A stretch of DNA of 24,860 bases from Thermoproteota archaeon (GTDB lineage: Archaea; Thermoproteota; Thermoprotei_A; Sulfolobales; Pyrodictiaceae). This document shows, piece after piece, positions 14,278 through 22,603 of the stretch. The first letter of the stretch is position 1; each line of letters opens with the position of its first letter. A model generated the notes under the pieces. The model saw only the letters and a list, made by a program, of their open reading frames with translations, had not been told where the DNA came from and made no database searches. The stretch spans positions 1-24,860 of the forward strand of contig JAADFC010000003.1 in assembly GCA_013153105.1 (NCBI GenBank), read 5' to 3'. The position numbers and the translations under genes were made by a program.

Positions 14278-17200
14278 GCCTCCGCGTGCGCCCCCTCCGC
14301 CCCCTGCCTGGCCCCTGCCCTCTCGACCAGCGCTACGAGCTCACTGTACAGCTCTGCGAGCAGGACTGTCGGGCTTATCTCGCCCCTGGCCACAGCCTCT
14401 ATCTCCTCCATGAGCCTCCGGGTCCGCTCCTCTGAGACCAGGCTCGGGAAGCTGGCAGCTAGGTAGGCGTAGACCTCCCTGCCCAGCTTGGTTGGCACCA
14501 GCCTCTTACGGTACTTGCTCTCTATTACGTAGCCGTGGCGGCGCAGGGCCTCTAGCGTACGCGCGTAGGTGCTGGGGCGCCCTATCCCCCTCCTCTTCAT
14601 TAGCAGCACGACATCCCCGTGGGTGTACAACGTGACCGTCGAGCCGCGCCTCACCACAACCTCCACCGGCTTAAGCAGAGATCTGGGAGCCACGTCCGCA
14701 AGCTCGCCTACAACCGGCGGCGTCGGGTAGACGGCGTGGTAGCCCTCTGCAAGCTTGGAGGTGTACACCTCTAATACCGCGTACTCGCTGCCGACCCGGA
14801 CCCTCAGGCGGCGCAGCTTCAGCTTGGCGGGCGTCATCTGGCTGGCGACGAACCTGCGGAATATTAGGCCGTAGAGCCTGAAGTGGCTCTCCCTCATCGT
14901 TATGTTTAGGCGTAGCTCGCCGGTTGCTATTAGCCTACGCAGCTCCTCCTCGTCTAGGGGTTTCGTGGGCCGTATGGCTTCGTGGTGGCCCTGCGGACCC
15001 CAGCTGCGGGGGGCGAATAGGTTGGCCATGCCCTTCTTCTCCAGGTAGCTTCTAGCGACACCTATTCCCGTCGCGGAGACGTGGGTCGAGTCTGTCCTAT
15101 GGTATGTTATCAGGCCTGCCTCGAACAGCTCCTGGGCTATCCTCATGGTCTTCTCGGCGGAGTAGCCGAACCTCCGCGACGCCTCGTATATCAGCGTCTC
15201 CGTCGTGAACGGAGGTGGCGGGGGAAGCTCGCGCACCTCCTCCTCAACGTCGACTACCTCTAGCCCCTTCTGCGCCTCCTCCGCCGCCGCGCGGGCCTCT
15301 CCCGCTGTGTCGTAGTGGAGCCGGAGCCGGAGCCTGCCGGTGAGGCGTATGTAGACGTTATAGCCGAGCCCGTGCCTCCACGCCTCGTACCTCTCTATTA
15401 TCCATCCCAGCACCGGCGTCTGAACCCTGCCCGCGCCCAGCCAGTGCTTGTTAAACACGCTCCAGAGGTGCTGGCTTAGGGTGAAGCCTATCCAGCGGTC
15501 CTCTATCCGCCGGAGCATCTGTGCAGCAGCCATTCTCTCGTCAACCCTGCGGGGCTGGGCGAGGGCCCTCATCAGCTCCTGGCGGGTTATCTCGTGGAGC
15601 TCTATCCTCTCTATAGACCTTGCGTAGGGCTTCAGCATCATGTATATGTCGTAGGCTATCTTCTCACCTTCTATGTCCGGGTCGGTAGCTATGTAGACTT
15701 TCTCGGATTCGAAGGCTAGCTCGCGGAGGGCCGCCACAACCTCCTCCTTCGTTGCAACGTTGGCCGAGCCACAGCGTGGGCACACCATAGAGTCCGACGA
15801 GAACTGGTGGCCGCACGCTAGACACCTCTTTATCGGCTTGTATACCGGCTTAACTGTGGAGCCCTCAACTTCAACTCCATGGATGCCCTCGCCGTCTATG
15901 CTAAGGTCATACAGGTGGCCGGCGGTGGCGACTATCGACGCCACGTGTATCCTCCCGGTGACCGGGTTGAGGAAGGTCGTCTCATAGACTATTAACGAGC
16001 CCAGCTTGCGGCGGACTGGGCGCCCGAAGAACGACGCTATAGTCTTAGCCTTAGTCGGGGACTCCACTACTATCATGCAGGTCTCTATGTCTACCCTACG
16101 CCCGCCCTGCCTCCTGCTCCTCCTGGCCTCCTCCATCTCCTCCATCAGCCTATCCCACTTTAGGGGCTCAAACCTCGGCTCCTCTATGAAGCTCCTCAAC
16201 CGGCTGCGCAACAGCTCCACAAGCTCCTCCTCAGTCTCAACTACAACCGATACACCGTGGGTCATTCCTGAGCCTTTCATTCTACTCGCGCGGCCGCTGG
16301 CTTGGACGTAGGTGGCCGCGTCCGGCGTGATGACGCTGATCGAGCCGTCGCTGCAGACGTATAGGCCTCCGGCCAACACCGCCTTGCCGCGCCTCTCCCC
16401 CCGGCATAGGAGGCTGCGGAGCTGCTTGGCGACCCAGCGCCGGGCCTCAAGCAGGTCGGCCTGCAGCTCGCCCAGGCGCCCCTCCAGGGTCTCGCCATGT
16501 GCCAGTGCTATCCTCAGCGCTGTCGCCTCGGAGGAGCTGAGCCTCGCTACACGGCGCGCAAGCTCCTCTGCCTCCGGGTAGCCTAGCTCTATCGCGAGTC
16601 TGGTTATCGTGTAGGGTGAGTTCAACGCGTTGTCCAGGCTGCGGGAGCTGCTCGGCACGCCGAGGAACACGGTGTAGAGCACCCTCTCGGGGAGGTCTAC
16701 GCCCCGCACTATCACGCCGTAGTATGTTGAAACTCCCACCAGCACGTCCAGCTCTCCTTCAGCGAACCTATCGAGGACGCGGCGCCCGGAGAGGGCGGCC
16801 GCCGCGCGCAGGCCGCGGGAGGAGAGCATCTCGGCTAAGCGGCGTGCCACGCTCTTGCCGAAGCGCGGCGCCACGAACACGAGGCCGCCGGGGCCGAGGT
16901 CGGCCACTATCTCGGCTACCTTCTCGAGGGCCTTATCCAGGTCTTCCACTACCGTGTAGAAGTTGGTTATGCTACGCGTGTAGTCGTGCACCCTTCCTAT
17001 CTCGAAGCCCAGCAGCTCTCGGAACAGTTTAGGCTTCAGGCCGCGGGCGCGCCCTGTCGCGGAGGCTATCACAAGCTGGCCTGGGGCCTCGAGGGTTATG
17101 GCCCTCGCCACCTCGGCCTCCAGGGCGTGTATCTCCTCGAGGAGCTTAGCGTAGCTCTTCATGCGGCCGGACAACTTGGCTACAACCGCCGCTATCTTCT

Positions 17201-17966
17201 TCTTGATTAGAAGCACCGCCTTGGCTATTGTCTCCTCGCTGAAGCCCAGGAGCATGAGGAGCTTCTCGACGTTGCGAGAGTTCTTCAATACTGCGTCTAC
17301 ATCGTCGACTAACACGACATCAAAGCGCCTGCCCTCCAGGAGGCTCCATCTCCTGCCCAGGAAGCCGGTCGTCGTCACGAGTATGTCGTAGTCGCCCCGC
17401 TCTATGGCTGCGAGCGCGCTCTCCCTAGCCTTCCGGCTGAGCCCCGAGTAGTATGCGACCACCCTCACGTCCAGCCCGGCGCGGGAGGCCAGCTTCTCGA
17501 GCTTCGCCGCCACCTGCCGGGCCAGGTTCTCGGTGGGGAGCAGGTAGTAGACCTTGGCCCCCTCCTCGGCCCGGTAGAGGGCGTAGACCGAGAGGAGCGT
17601 AGTCTTGCCCACGCCCGTGGGAGCCACTATCGCCAGGCTCTCGTCCTGGAGCAGTCTCTTAGCCCATGTCCTCTGGGCGCTCCAGAGCCGGCTCCCGGTA
17701 GCCTTTGCGAAGAACTCCTCGAACAGCTTCAGCGTCTTGACGCTGTTATAGATATACGAGTAGCCTTTCATCGTGCCGTTCTCGGAGAGCTTCCTGCCTA
17801 TAAGCTCGACAGCCTCATGGTACTCTAGCCCCTCCAGGCCCTCCGGGGGGCGGGGCAGGCACCTCTCGCAGGGTAGACCCCGGGAGAGCCTGTCGGAGGA
17901 AGCAGGGCCGCTACAGTTTGGACAGCCATTGCTGTATATCGGCTCCAGGCGTTTCCACGCTGTCAA
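14274..17966 (-). CDS. rgy: Reverse gyrase
   Basis: 1230 aa, single chain, typical length. It introduces positive supercoils and is the hallmark enzyme of hyperthermophiles. Zinc finger 1 is C15, C18, C33 and C36. The SF2 helicase-like module shows APTGVGKTTL at 115-124, VDDVD at 220-224 and QASGRASR near 555-562. A topoisomerase IA module follows: toprim start MIVVESPTKAKT at 631-642, zinc finger 2 (C715, C718, C729, C732), DPDIEG at 762-767, and catalytic Y955 in GLITYHRTDS. All key residues are intact. The TTG start (17964-17966) follows GGGGGAT; the same frame upstream is closed by TAG codons. The gene converges on alba2 with overlapping stops and diverges from alba1 across about 190 bp. 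Confidence 0.98.
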   Translation of the reverse strand: MTAWKRLEPIYSNGCPNCSGPASSDRLSRGLPCERCLPRPPEGLEGLEYHEAVELIGRKLSENGTMKGYSYIYNSVKTLKLFEEFFAKATGSRLWSAQRTWAKRLLQDESLAIVAPTGVGKTTLLSVYALYRAEEGAKVYYLLPTENLARQVAAKLEKLASRAGLDVRVVAYYSGLSRKARESALAAIERGDYDILVTTTGFLGRRWSLLEGRRFDVVLVDDVDAVLKNSRNVEKLLMLLGFSEETIAKAVLLIKKKIAAVVAKLSGRMKSYAKLLEEIHALEAEVARAITLEAPGQLVIASATGRARGLKPKLFRELLGFEIGRVHDYTRSITNFYTVVEDLDKALEKVAEIVADLGPGGLVFVAPRFGKSVARRLAEMLSSRGLRAAAALSGRRVLDRFAEGELDVLVGVSTYYGVIVRGVDLPERVLYTVFLGVPSSSRSLDNALNSPYTITRLAIELGYPEAEELARRVARLSSSEATALRIALAHGETLEGRLGELQADLLEARRWVAKQLRSLLCRGERRGKAVLAGGLYVCSDGSISVITPDAATYVQASGRASRMKGSGMTHGVSVVVETEEELVELLRSRLRSFIEEPRFEPLKWDRLMEEMEEARRSRRQGGRRVDIETCMIVVESPTKAKTIASFFGRPVRRKLGSLIVYETTFLNPVTGRIHVASIVATAGHLYDLSIDGEGIHGVEVEGSTVKPVYKPIKRCLACGHQFSSDSMVCPRCGSANVATKEEVVAALRELAFESEKVYIATDPDIEGEKIAYDIYMMLKPYARSIERIELHEITRQELMRALAQPRRVDERMAAAQMLRRIEDRWIGFTLSQHLWSVFNKHWLGAGRVQTPVLGWIIERYEAWRHGLGYNVYIRLTGRLRLRLHYDTAGEARAAAEEAQKGLEVVDVEEEVRELPPPPPFTTETLIYEASRRFGYSAEKTMRIAQELFEAGLITYHRTDSTHVSATGIGVARSYLEKKGMANLFAPRSWGPQGHHEAIRPTKPLDEEELRRLIATGELRLNITMRESHFRLYGLIFRRFVASQMTPAKLKLRRLRVRVGSEYAVLEVYTSKLAEGYHAVYPTPPVVGELADVAPRSLLKPVEVVVRRGSTVTLYTHGDVVLLMKRRGIGRPSTYARTLEALRRHGYVIESKYRKRLVPTKLGREVYAYLAASFPSLVSEERTRRLMEEIEAVARGEISPTVLLAELYSELVALVERAGARQGAEGAHAEA

Positions 17967-18088
17967 CCGCTATCCCCCTGCACTCGCCTACACTACCATC
18001 GGCCCGCACGCTCTCTTCACCATGGGGTGAAGCTGGCTGCCTTAGCGCGGCCGGGGTGGTAATACAAGCCTCACACCGCGGAGCAATG

Positions 18089-18095
18089 TTTAAAT
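18089..18095 (+). promoter_or_regulatory. TATA box for alba1
   Basis: TTTAAAT preceded by an AGCAATG segment, 61-67 bases before the ATG. It predicts a transcript start near 18115-18120 and a leader near 40 bases with the strong SD GAGGTGA. This is among the clearest promoters in the window, in keeping with an abundant chromatin protein. Confidence 0.65.
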
Positions 18096-18155
18096 AGCCG
18101 AGCGAGAGCGGGCGCTTCGTCCCGAAGAGCCTAGCCTAGCGCGAGGTGAGCCGAG

Positions 18156-18458
18156 ATGGCGCAGGCGCAGGCCAGTGCGGCTCCAAGCAATGTGGTCCTC
18201 GTGGGTAAGAAGCCCGTCATGAACTACGTGCTCGCTACCCTGACCCTGCTGAACCAGGGCGTCAAGGAGGTTGTCATCAAGGCTAGGGGCCGCGCCATAA
18301 GCAAGGCTGTGGACACTGTGGAGATAGTGAGGAAGCGCTTCCTCCCCGACAAGGTCGACATAAAGGAGATAAAGATAGACAGCCAGGTCGTCCAGAGCCC
18401 CGACGGCCGCCAGAGCAGGGTCAGCACCATCGAGATAGTCCTCGTCAAGAAGGACTAA
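18156..18458 (+). CDS. albA: Alba1 chromatin protein
   Basis: 100 aa. The classical Alba1 sequence is present: NVVLVGKKPVMNYVLATLTL with K18 and K19 corresponding to the acetylatable K16/K17 pair of Sulfolobus Alba, then KARGRAISKAVDTVEIVRKRFL and a C-terminal IEIVLVKKD strand. The ATG at 18156 has an excellent ribosome site, GAGGTGA, 6 bases upstream, and a TATA box TTTAAAT at 18089-18095, consistent with strong expression. It is divergent from reverse gyrase. A T5 run at 18496-18500 after the gene may end the transcript. Alba1 compacts DNA and binds RNA; with the Alba2-like protein it likely forms homo- and heterodimers. Confidence 0.98.
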   Translation: MAQAQASAAPSNVVLVGKKPVMNYVLATLTLLNQGVKEVVIKARGRAISKAVDTVEIVRKRFLPDKVDIKEIKIDSQVVQSPDGRQSRVSTIEIVLVKKD

Positions 18459-18521
18459 CGAGCCAGCCACAACAGCCTTCCAGGGTGACAGCCGATTTTT
18501 AGCCGCCAGCCCTGCCCGTCC

Positions 18522-18716
18522 ATGCTGGACCTGCTCCCGGCCGAAGCCAGGAAGGGGCTCCAGCTTCTGGCCAGGATCTTCTCGCTGTATGACGTGCCTC
18601 CACACATCATAGCTTGTATGCTCCTGGAGGCGGAGCCCAGGCTGCTATGGAGCTTCTCCGTGGTCGCCAGGACTCAGGTCTTGAAAGGCCTTGCCAACGG
18701 ACCAGGCCGGCTCTGA
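18522..18716 (+). CDS. Small hypothetical helical protein, probably leaderless
   Basis: 64 aa starting ATG 18522. It is almost wholly helical and moderately hydrophobic (RKGLQLLARIFSLYDVPPHI, LLWSFSVVARTQVLKGL) and has one Cys. No family is recognised. An ATTTTTA sequence at 18495-18501 lies at the spacing expected for a TATA box of a leaderless transcript beginning at or next to the ATG. Codon choice is GC3-rich like the neighbours. The same T-run could instead be the alba1 terminator. No SD is seen. The minus-strand reading here is a Leu/Tyr/Asp-rich shadow of alba1. I consider it a probable but unproven gene. Confidence 0.5.
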   Translation: MLDLLPAEARKGLQLLARIFSLYDVPPHIIACMLLEAEPRLLWSFSVVARTQVLKGLANGPGRL

Positions 18717-18831
18717 GAGGGAGCAGGAGCCAGCCCTCCAGGATGGCCGGAGGAGGGTGAGTGCATCCGGCACGGCTAGGATTTGAAGCCTCCCGGTAAA
18801 AACGCGGTTTGACCCTGGGGCGGCTGCTGGG

Positions 18832-18993
18832 TTAGCGGCGGCCAGGGCCGCCCTGCTGTAGGCGTATGAGTAGGCGCTTGTACTCCTTCTTGTTGCGTAT
18901 CCTGGGGGCAGGGTTCTTCCTGGGCTTCGCGGGTATCTTGGGTGTCTGCTTGCGCACCTTGCCTGCCTTTGTTAGTGAACCGTGGCTAGGCAT
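18832..18993 (-). CDS. rps30e: Ribosomal protein S30e
   Basis: 53 aa. The sequence from the ATG at 18991-18993, beginning MPSHGSLTKAGKVRKQTPKI and continuing with AKPRKNPAPRIRNKKEY, is unmistakable for the archaeal/eukaryotic small-subunit protein S30e, basic and Pro/Lys/Arg-rich. The frame is open 25 codons further up, but GGGAGGGAT lies 7-10 bases before this ATG and the peptide matches the usual N-terminus. A TATA-like box at 19036-19046 on the minus strand fits a short leader. A T5 run (minus, about 18796-18800) is a likely terminator about 30 bases past the stop. It diverges from gatD. Confidence 0.97.
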   Translation of the reverse strand: MPSHGSLTKAGKVRKQTPKIPAKPRKNPAPRIRNKKEYKRLLIRLQQGGPGRR

Positions 18994-19038
18994 GGTGTCA
19001 TCCCTCCCAGGCTGGAGGAGTGTGGGGAGGGTTGCGGG

Positions 19039-19046
19039 TTTATTTT
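19039..19046. promoter_or_regulatory. Shared TATA-like element between S30e and gatD
   Basis: TTTATTTT (plus) reads AAAATAAA (minus) and is the only AT-rich stretch in the 73-bp divergent gap. It lies 21-28 bases before the gatD ATG, which would make gatD leaderless or nearly so, and 46-53 bases before the S30e ATG, giving that mRNA a leader of about 20 bases with GGGAGGGAT. Confidence 0.5.
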
Positions 19047-19066
19047 CGGAGCGGGTGGGTGTGGGC

Positions 19067-20482
19067 ATGTTTCTCCTCTGGGCTACTCTCGAGCGAGGGG
19101 TTGAGGCTGGGTTGAGCGGGCTTCCGGGCTATACTGGCGCTGCGCGGCGGGTGCTTGAGAGGGCTGGCGCCTCTGTTGGCGACTACGTGGAGCTCGTGAC
19201 CAGTGATGGCAGGGTTTTCCGCGGTATACTTATGCCGCGGTATGCACTGTCTCAGAAGCCTATAGTTGTATTGAAGCTTGATAACGGGTATAATGTTGGG
19301 GTGCGCGTTGACGAGCACGCTCAGGTTGTGGTTTTGAAGACCAGGGAGGCGGTGCTCCGGGAGGCTGCTGCGGGTGCGCCGGCTCCGGTGCCTCTTCTCG
19401 AGGAGCAGCCTAGGCGTGAAGGGCTTCCCCGCGTCTCGGTGCTCGGCACCGGCGGCACTATAGCGAGTAAGGTTGAGTATGAGACTGGCGCTGTTAAGCC
19501 CGCCTTCTCGTCGGAGGAGATTCTCGAGGCTGTCCCTGAGGTAGGATTCATAGCTGAGATAAAGGCGCGTGTCGTGATGAATATTCTCAGCGAGAATATG
19601 AGGCCGAGGTACTGGGAGCGTATAGTTGAGGAGGTTGCGAGGGAGATTGAGGGTGGCGCCGAGGGCGTCGTAGTGGCGCATGGCACCGATACTATGGCCT
19701 ATACGGCTGCCGCGCTCGCCTTCGCCCTAAGGGGGCTGCCGGTTCCGGTGGCGCTGGTTGGGGCCCAGAGGAGCAGCGACCGGCCGAGCAGTGATGCCGC
19801 CTTCAACCTGCTGGCGGCCGTGCTCTACGCCGCAAGGTACGAGGGCGCCGAGGTGGCTGTGGTAATGCACGGCGAGACCGGCGACACCTACGCGCTGGCC
19901 CACCGCGGTACAAGGGTTAGGAAGATGCACACGAGCAGGCGCGACGCCTTCCAGTCGATAAACGACCGTCCGCTAGCCAGGATATACCCGTTTGAGCGTA
20001 GGATTGAGCCTCTGCAGGAGCCTCTGCGCAGACGCGGCGCTGAAGAGTTAAGGGTTGAGAACGGGTTCGAGGAGAAGGTCGCACTCGTAAAGTATTATCC
20101 CGGCATGGATGCCGAGGTAATAGACTTCCTGGTTGACCGGGGGTACAAGGGTATAGTCCTGGAAGGAACCGGCCTGGGCCACGTGGGCGAGTGGCTGGTT
20201 GACAGTATAAAGAGGGCTGTTGACTCGGACGTCGTGGTCGTCATGACTAGCCAGACTCTCTTCGGCCGCGTAAACATGAACGTCTATAACACGGGCAGGA
20301 AGCTGCTCGCCGCCGGCGTCGTCCCCGCCGAGGACATGCTGCCGGAGACGGCGTACGTTAAGCTCTCCTGGCTGCTAGCACGCTACGAGCCGCGGGAGGC
20401 TCGGAGGCTCATCCGTGTAAACCTCGCGGGCGAGATTGGGGAGAGGCACACGCTCGACCTATACCCGAGGTGGCCGCTGTGA
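19067..20482 (+). CDS. gatD: Glutamyl-tRNA(Gln) amidotransferase subunit D (asparaginase-type)
   Basis: 471 aa from ATG 19067; TTG 19112 would give 456 aa and also fits the family. GatD releases ammonia from glutamine or asparagine for GatE. An N-terminal beta-barrel (about 30-95) precedes the L-asparaginase-like domain: catalytic T131 in GTGGTIAS, the T207-D208 pair in HGTDTM, and K285 in VRKMHTS. GAQRSSDRPSSDA (232-244) and GLGHVG are also conserved. An open frame continues upstream to 18866, but that part overlaps S30e antisense and is not protein-like. A TTTATTTT box at 19039-19046 would give a nearly leaderless transcript. The stop overlaps the gatE start by one base. Confidence 0.96.
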   Translation: MFLLWATLERGVEAGLSGLPGYTGAARRVLERAGASVGDYVELVTSDGRVFRGILMPRYALSQKPIVVLKLDNGYNVGVRVDEHAQVVVLKTREAVLREAAAGAPAPVPLLEEQPRREGLPRVSVLGTGGTIASKVEYETGAVKPAFSSEEILEAVPEVGFIAEIKARVVMNILSENMRPRYWERIVEEVAREIEGGAEGVVVAHGTDTMAYTAAALAFALRGLPVPVALVGAQRSSDRPSSDAAFNLLAAVLYAARYEGAEVAVVMHGETGDTYALAHRGTRVRKMHTSRRDAFQSINDRPLARIYPFERRIEPLQEPLRRRGAEELRVENGFEEKVALVKYYPGMDAEVIDFLVDRGYKGIVLEGTGLGHVGEWLVDSIKRAVDSDVVVVMTSQTLFGRVNMNVYNTGRKLLAAGVVPAEDMLPETAYVKLSWLLARYEPREARRLIRVNLAGEIGERHTLDLYPRWPL

Positions 20483-22455
20483 TGGAGCGCCGCGCGGATC
20501 CCTCGAGCGTGGACCCCCGCGAGCTGGGGCTCCGGGTGGGGCTTGAGATACACCAGCAGCTGGCGACGCGTAGGAAGCTGTTCTGCAGCTGCCCCGCCGA
20601 GCTGTCGGGGGAGGGCGAGCCGTCGGATGTGTTCGTGAGGCAGCTGAGGCCTACGAGGAGCGAGCTCGGCGAGGTCGATATCGCGGCACTGTTCGAGTGG
20701 CGTAAGGGGCGCATGTACCGGTACCATGCGCCTCGCATGCATAGCTGCCTGGTTGAGGCGGACGAGGAGCCTCCGCATGAGATGAACAGGGAGGCTGTAG
20801 TGATAGCGCTGGCGATGGCCAGGGCGTTCAACTCTATGGTTGTAGATGAGATATACGTGATGAGGAAGATAGTGATAGACGGCTCCAACACCAGCGGCTT
20901 CCAGCGCACAGCCATCGTGGCACTGGGGGGCGCCGTCAAGCTGCCCAGCGGCAAGACCCTGGGCATACAGAGCATAGCCGTGGAGGAGGACGCTGCGAGG
21001 AAGCTCGGCGAGGAAGGGCGGTTCACCGACTACCTGCTCGATAGGCTAGGCATACCCCTCATAGAGATATCCACCGCCCCAGATATCGAGAGCCCCGAGG
21101 AGGCCTACGAGGCCGCCCTCACGATAGGCCAGATGCTCCGGCTCACTGGCAGGGTGAAGCGTGGCCTCGGCACTATACGACAGGACCTCAACGTCTCCAT
21201 AAAGGGCGGCGCCAAGATAGAGATCAAGGGGGTTCAGAGGCTGGACCTGCTGCCCAAGATAGTGTTGTACGAGGCCCTAAGGCAGAAGAGGCTCCTCGAG
21301 ATAAGGGATGAGCTGCGCAGGCGGGGTGTCAGTAGAGAGGACGTGGTGTCAAACGCGTCCATAGTCGACGTGAGCGACGTGTTTAAGGAGACCAAGTCCA
21401 AGATTATACGGCGTAGCCTGCAGAGGGGCGGCCGCGTTCTAGCCGTGCGCCTCTACGGCTTCGCGGGCCTCCTCGGGGTGGAGGTTCAGCCTGGCCGGAG
21501 GTTCGGCACCGAGCTGGCCGACTACGCCAGGTTCTGGGGCGGGGTGGGCGGCATATTCCACAGCGACGAGCTGCCAGGCTACGGCATAACAGCCGAGGAG
21601 CTGGAGCAGGTATACAAGGCATTGAAGGCAAACCCGGAGAGGGATGCTGTAGTTCTCGTGGCCGACGAGGAGAGGAAGGCGAGGAAGGCTCTGGAGGCCG
21701 TTGTCGAGCGTGCAGCTATGGCGCTGGAGGGGGTTCCGAAGGAGACGAGGGCCGCCAACGAAGATGGAACAACCAGGTTCATGAGGCCCCAGCCTGGCAG
21801 CGCGAGGATGTACCCGGAGACCGACATACCGCCGCTGGAGGTCACGGAGGACATGCTTGCTGAGGCCGAGAAGCTGAAGCCGCCACATCCCATGGAGAAG
21901 ATGGAGGAGCTGCGCAGACGCTACGGGCTCAGCGACGACCTGGCCAGGCAGCTGCTGCGCAGCCCATACCTCCCACTCTTCGAGACGCTGGCCGAGGAGC
22001 TGGCCGGCAAACTATCGGCTAGCTATATAGCATCCGTGTTCACCAATATCCTCCGGAGCCTGCAGCGCGAGGGCGTCCCCGTGGAGAGGCTCGGCGAGGA
22101 GCAGCTGGAGGCAGTGCTCCGCAAGGCCGCCGAGGGCGCCGTAGGGAAGGATGCGGTGCCCGAGCTGCTCGCCTACCTAGCCAAGAACCCTGGGGCCTCC
22201 GTCGAGGAGGCGATAGAGAAGCTGGGCCTGCGCCGGGTCGATACTGCTGATGTCGAGAGGCTAGTCGAGGAGGCCGTCGAGAAGCTGCGCCAGGAGATAC
22301 TAGCCCGCGGCCAGCGGGCACTGAGCAAGGTTATGGGCGCGGTCATGCCCAAGCTGCGCGGCCGCGTCGACGGCAGGCTCGTCGCGGAGATTGCGAGGAG
22401 GAAGATAGAGGAGGTCCTGCGACAGGCTAGTGGAGCCCCGGAGCGGGCTTCCTAG
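20482..22455 (+). CDS. gatE: Glutamyl-tRNA(Gln) amidotransferase subunit E
   Basis: 657 aa from ATG 20482; GTG 20479 or 20470 are possible. GatE, archaea-specific, phosphorylates and amidates Glu-tRNA(Gln) with ammonia from GatD. The GatB-like cradle starts with LRVGLEIHQQLATRRKLFCS, with a probable zinc site including the CSC pair and a later HSC. KIVIDGSNTSGFQRT and RQDLNVSIKGGAKIEIKGVQ are conserved catalytic segments. An AspRS-like insert follows in the 330-430 region, and the C-terminal YqeY-like helical tail spans about 480-650. GAGGTG lies 9 bases before the ATG. It forms a tight operon with gatD (one-base overlap). A separate GlnRS is therefore not expected in this organism. Confidence 0.97.
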   Translation: MERRADPSSVDPRELGLRVGLEIHQQLATRRKLFCSCPAELSGEGEPSDVFVRQLRPTRSELGEVDIAALFEWRKGRMYRYHAPRMHSCLVEADEEPPHEMNREAVVIALAMARAFNSMVVDEIYVMRKIVIDGSNTSGFQRTAIVALGGAVKLPSGKTLGIQSIAVEEDAARKLGEEGRFTDYLLDRLGIPLIEISTAPDIESPEEAYEAALTIGQMLRLTGRVKRGLGTIRQDLNVSIKGGAKIEIKGVQRLDLLPKIVLYEALRQKRLLEIRDELRRRGVSREDVVSNASIVDVSDVFKETKSKIIRRSLQRGGRVLAVRLYGFAGLLGVEVQPGRRFGTELADYARFWGGVGGIFHSDELPGYGITAEELEQVYKALKANPERDAVVLVADEERKARKALEAVVERAAMALEGVPKETRAANEDGTTRFMRPQPGSARMYPETDIPPLEVTEDMLAEAEKLKPPHPMEKMEELRRRYGLSDDLARQLLRSPYLPLFETLAEELAGKLSASYIASVFTNILRSLQREGVPVERLGEEQLEAVLRKAAEGAVGKDAVPELLAYLAKNPGASVEEAIEKLGLRRVDTADVERLVEEAVEKLRQEILARGQRALSKVMGAVMPKLRGRVDGRLVAEIARRKIEEVLRQASGAPERAS

Positions 22456-22585
22456 CAGAGATTTTCAAGGAGGCCCCGCGGCTGCCCCGTGGCACGGGCC
22501 CAGTGAGGAGTACTCCCGTCGCTGAGCCGGAGAAAGCTGTGCTGAGAAGGCATTTGGCCGAGGGCCTCCCAGCCGCCGGCGAGTG

Positions 22586-22592
22586 TAAAAAG
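22586..22592 (-). terminator. Likely T-run terminator of the disulfide oxidoreductase gene
   Basis: A run of five T on the minus strand about 12-17 bases past the stop codon, in a C-rich setting (CCCCCTTTTTACAC). T-rich tracts just after the stop are the common archaeal termination signal. The 148-bp convergent gap to gatE holds no gene that I can support. Confidence 0.45.
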
Positions 22593-22603
22593 GGGGTGTA
22601 GCG

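Noticed and set aside
18717..18831. TTCAAATCC on the minus strand as a tRNA T-loop
   Set aside because: No matching T-stem pair and no complementary acceptor strand within 90 bases.
18866..19066. N-terminal extension of gatD
   Set aside because: It overlaps the S30e gene antisense, precedes the likely promoter, and has no counterpart in known GatD proteins.
22500..22560. GTGAGGA...CTGA...CTGA as a C/D guide RNA
   Set aside because: C box deviates from RTGATGA and the distance between the two CTGA boxes leaves no room for a C' box plus guide.
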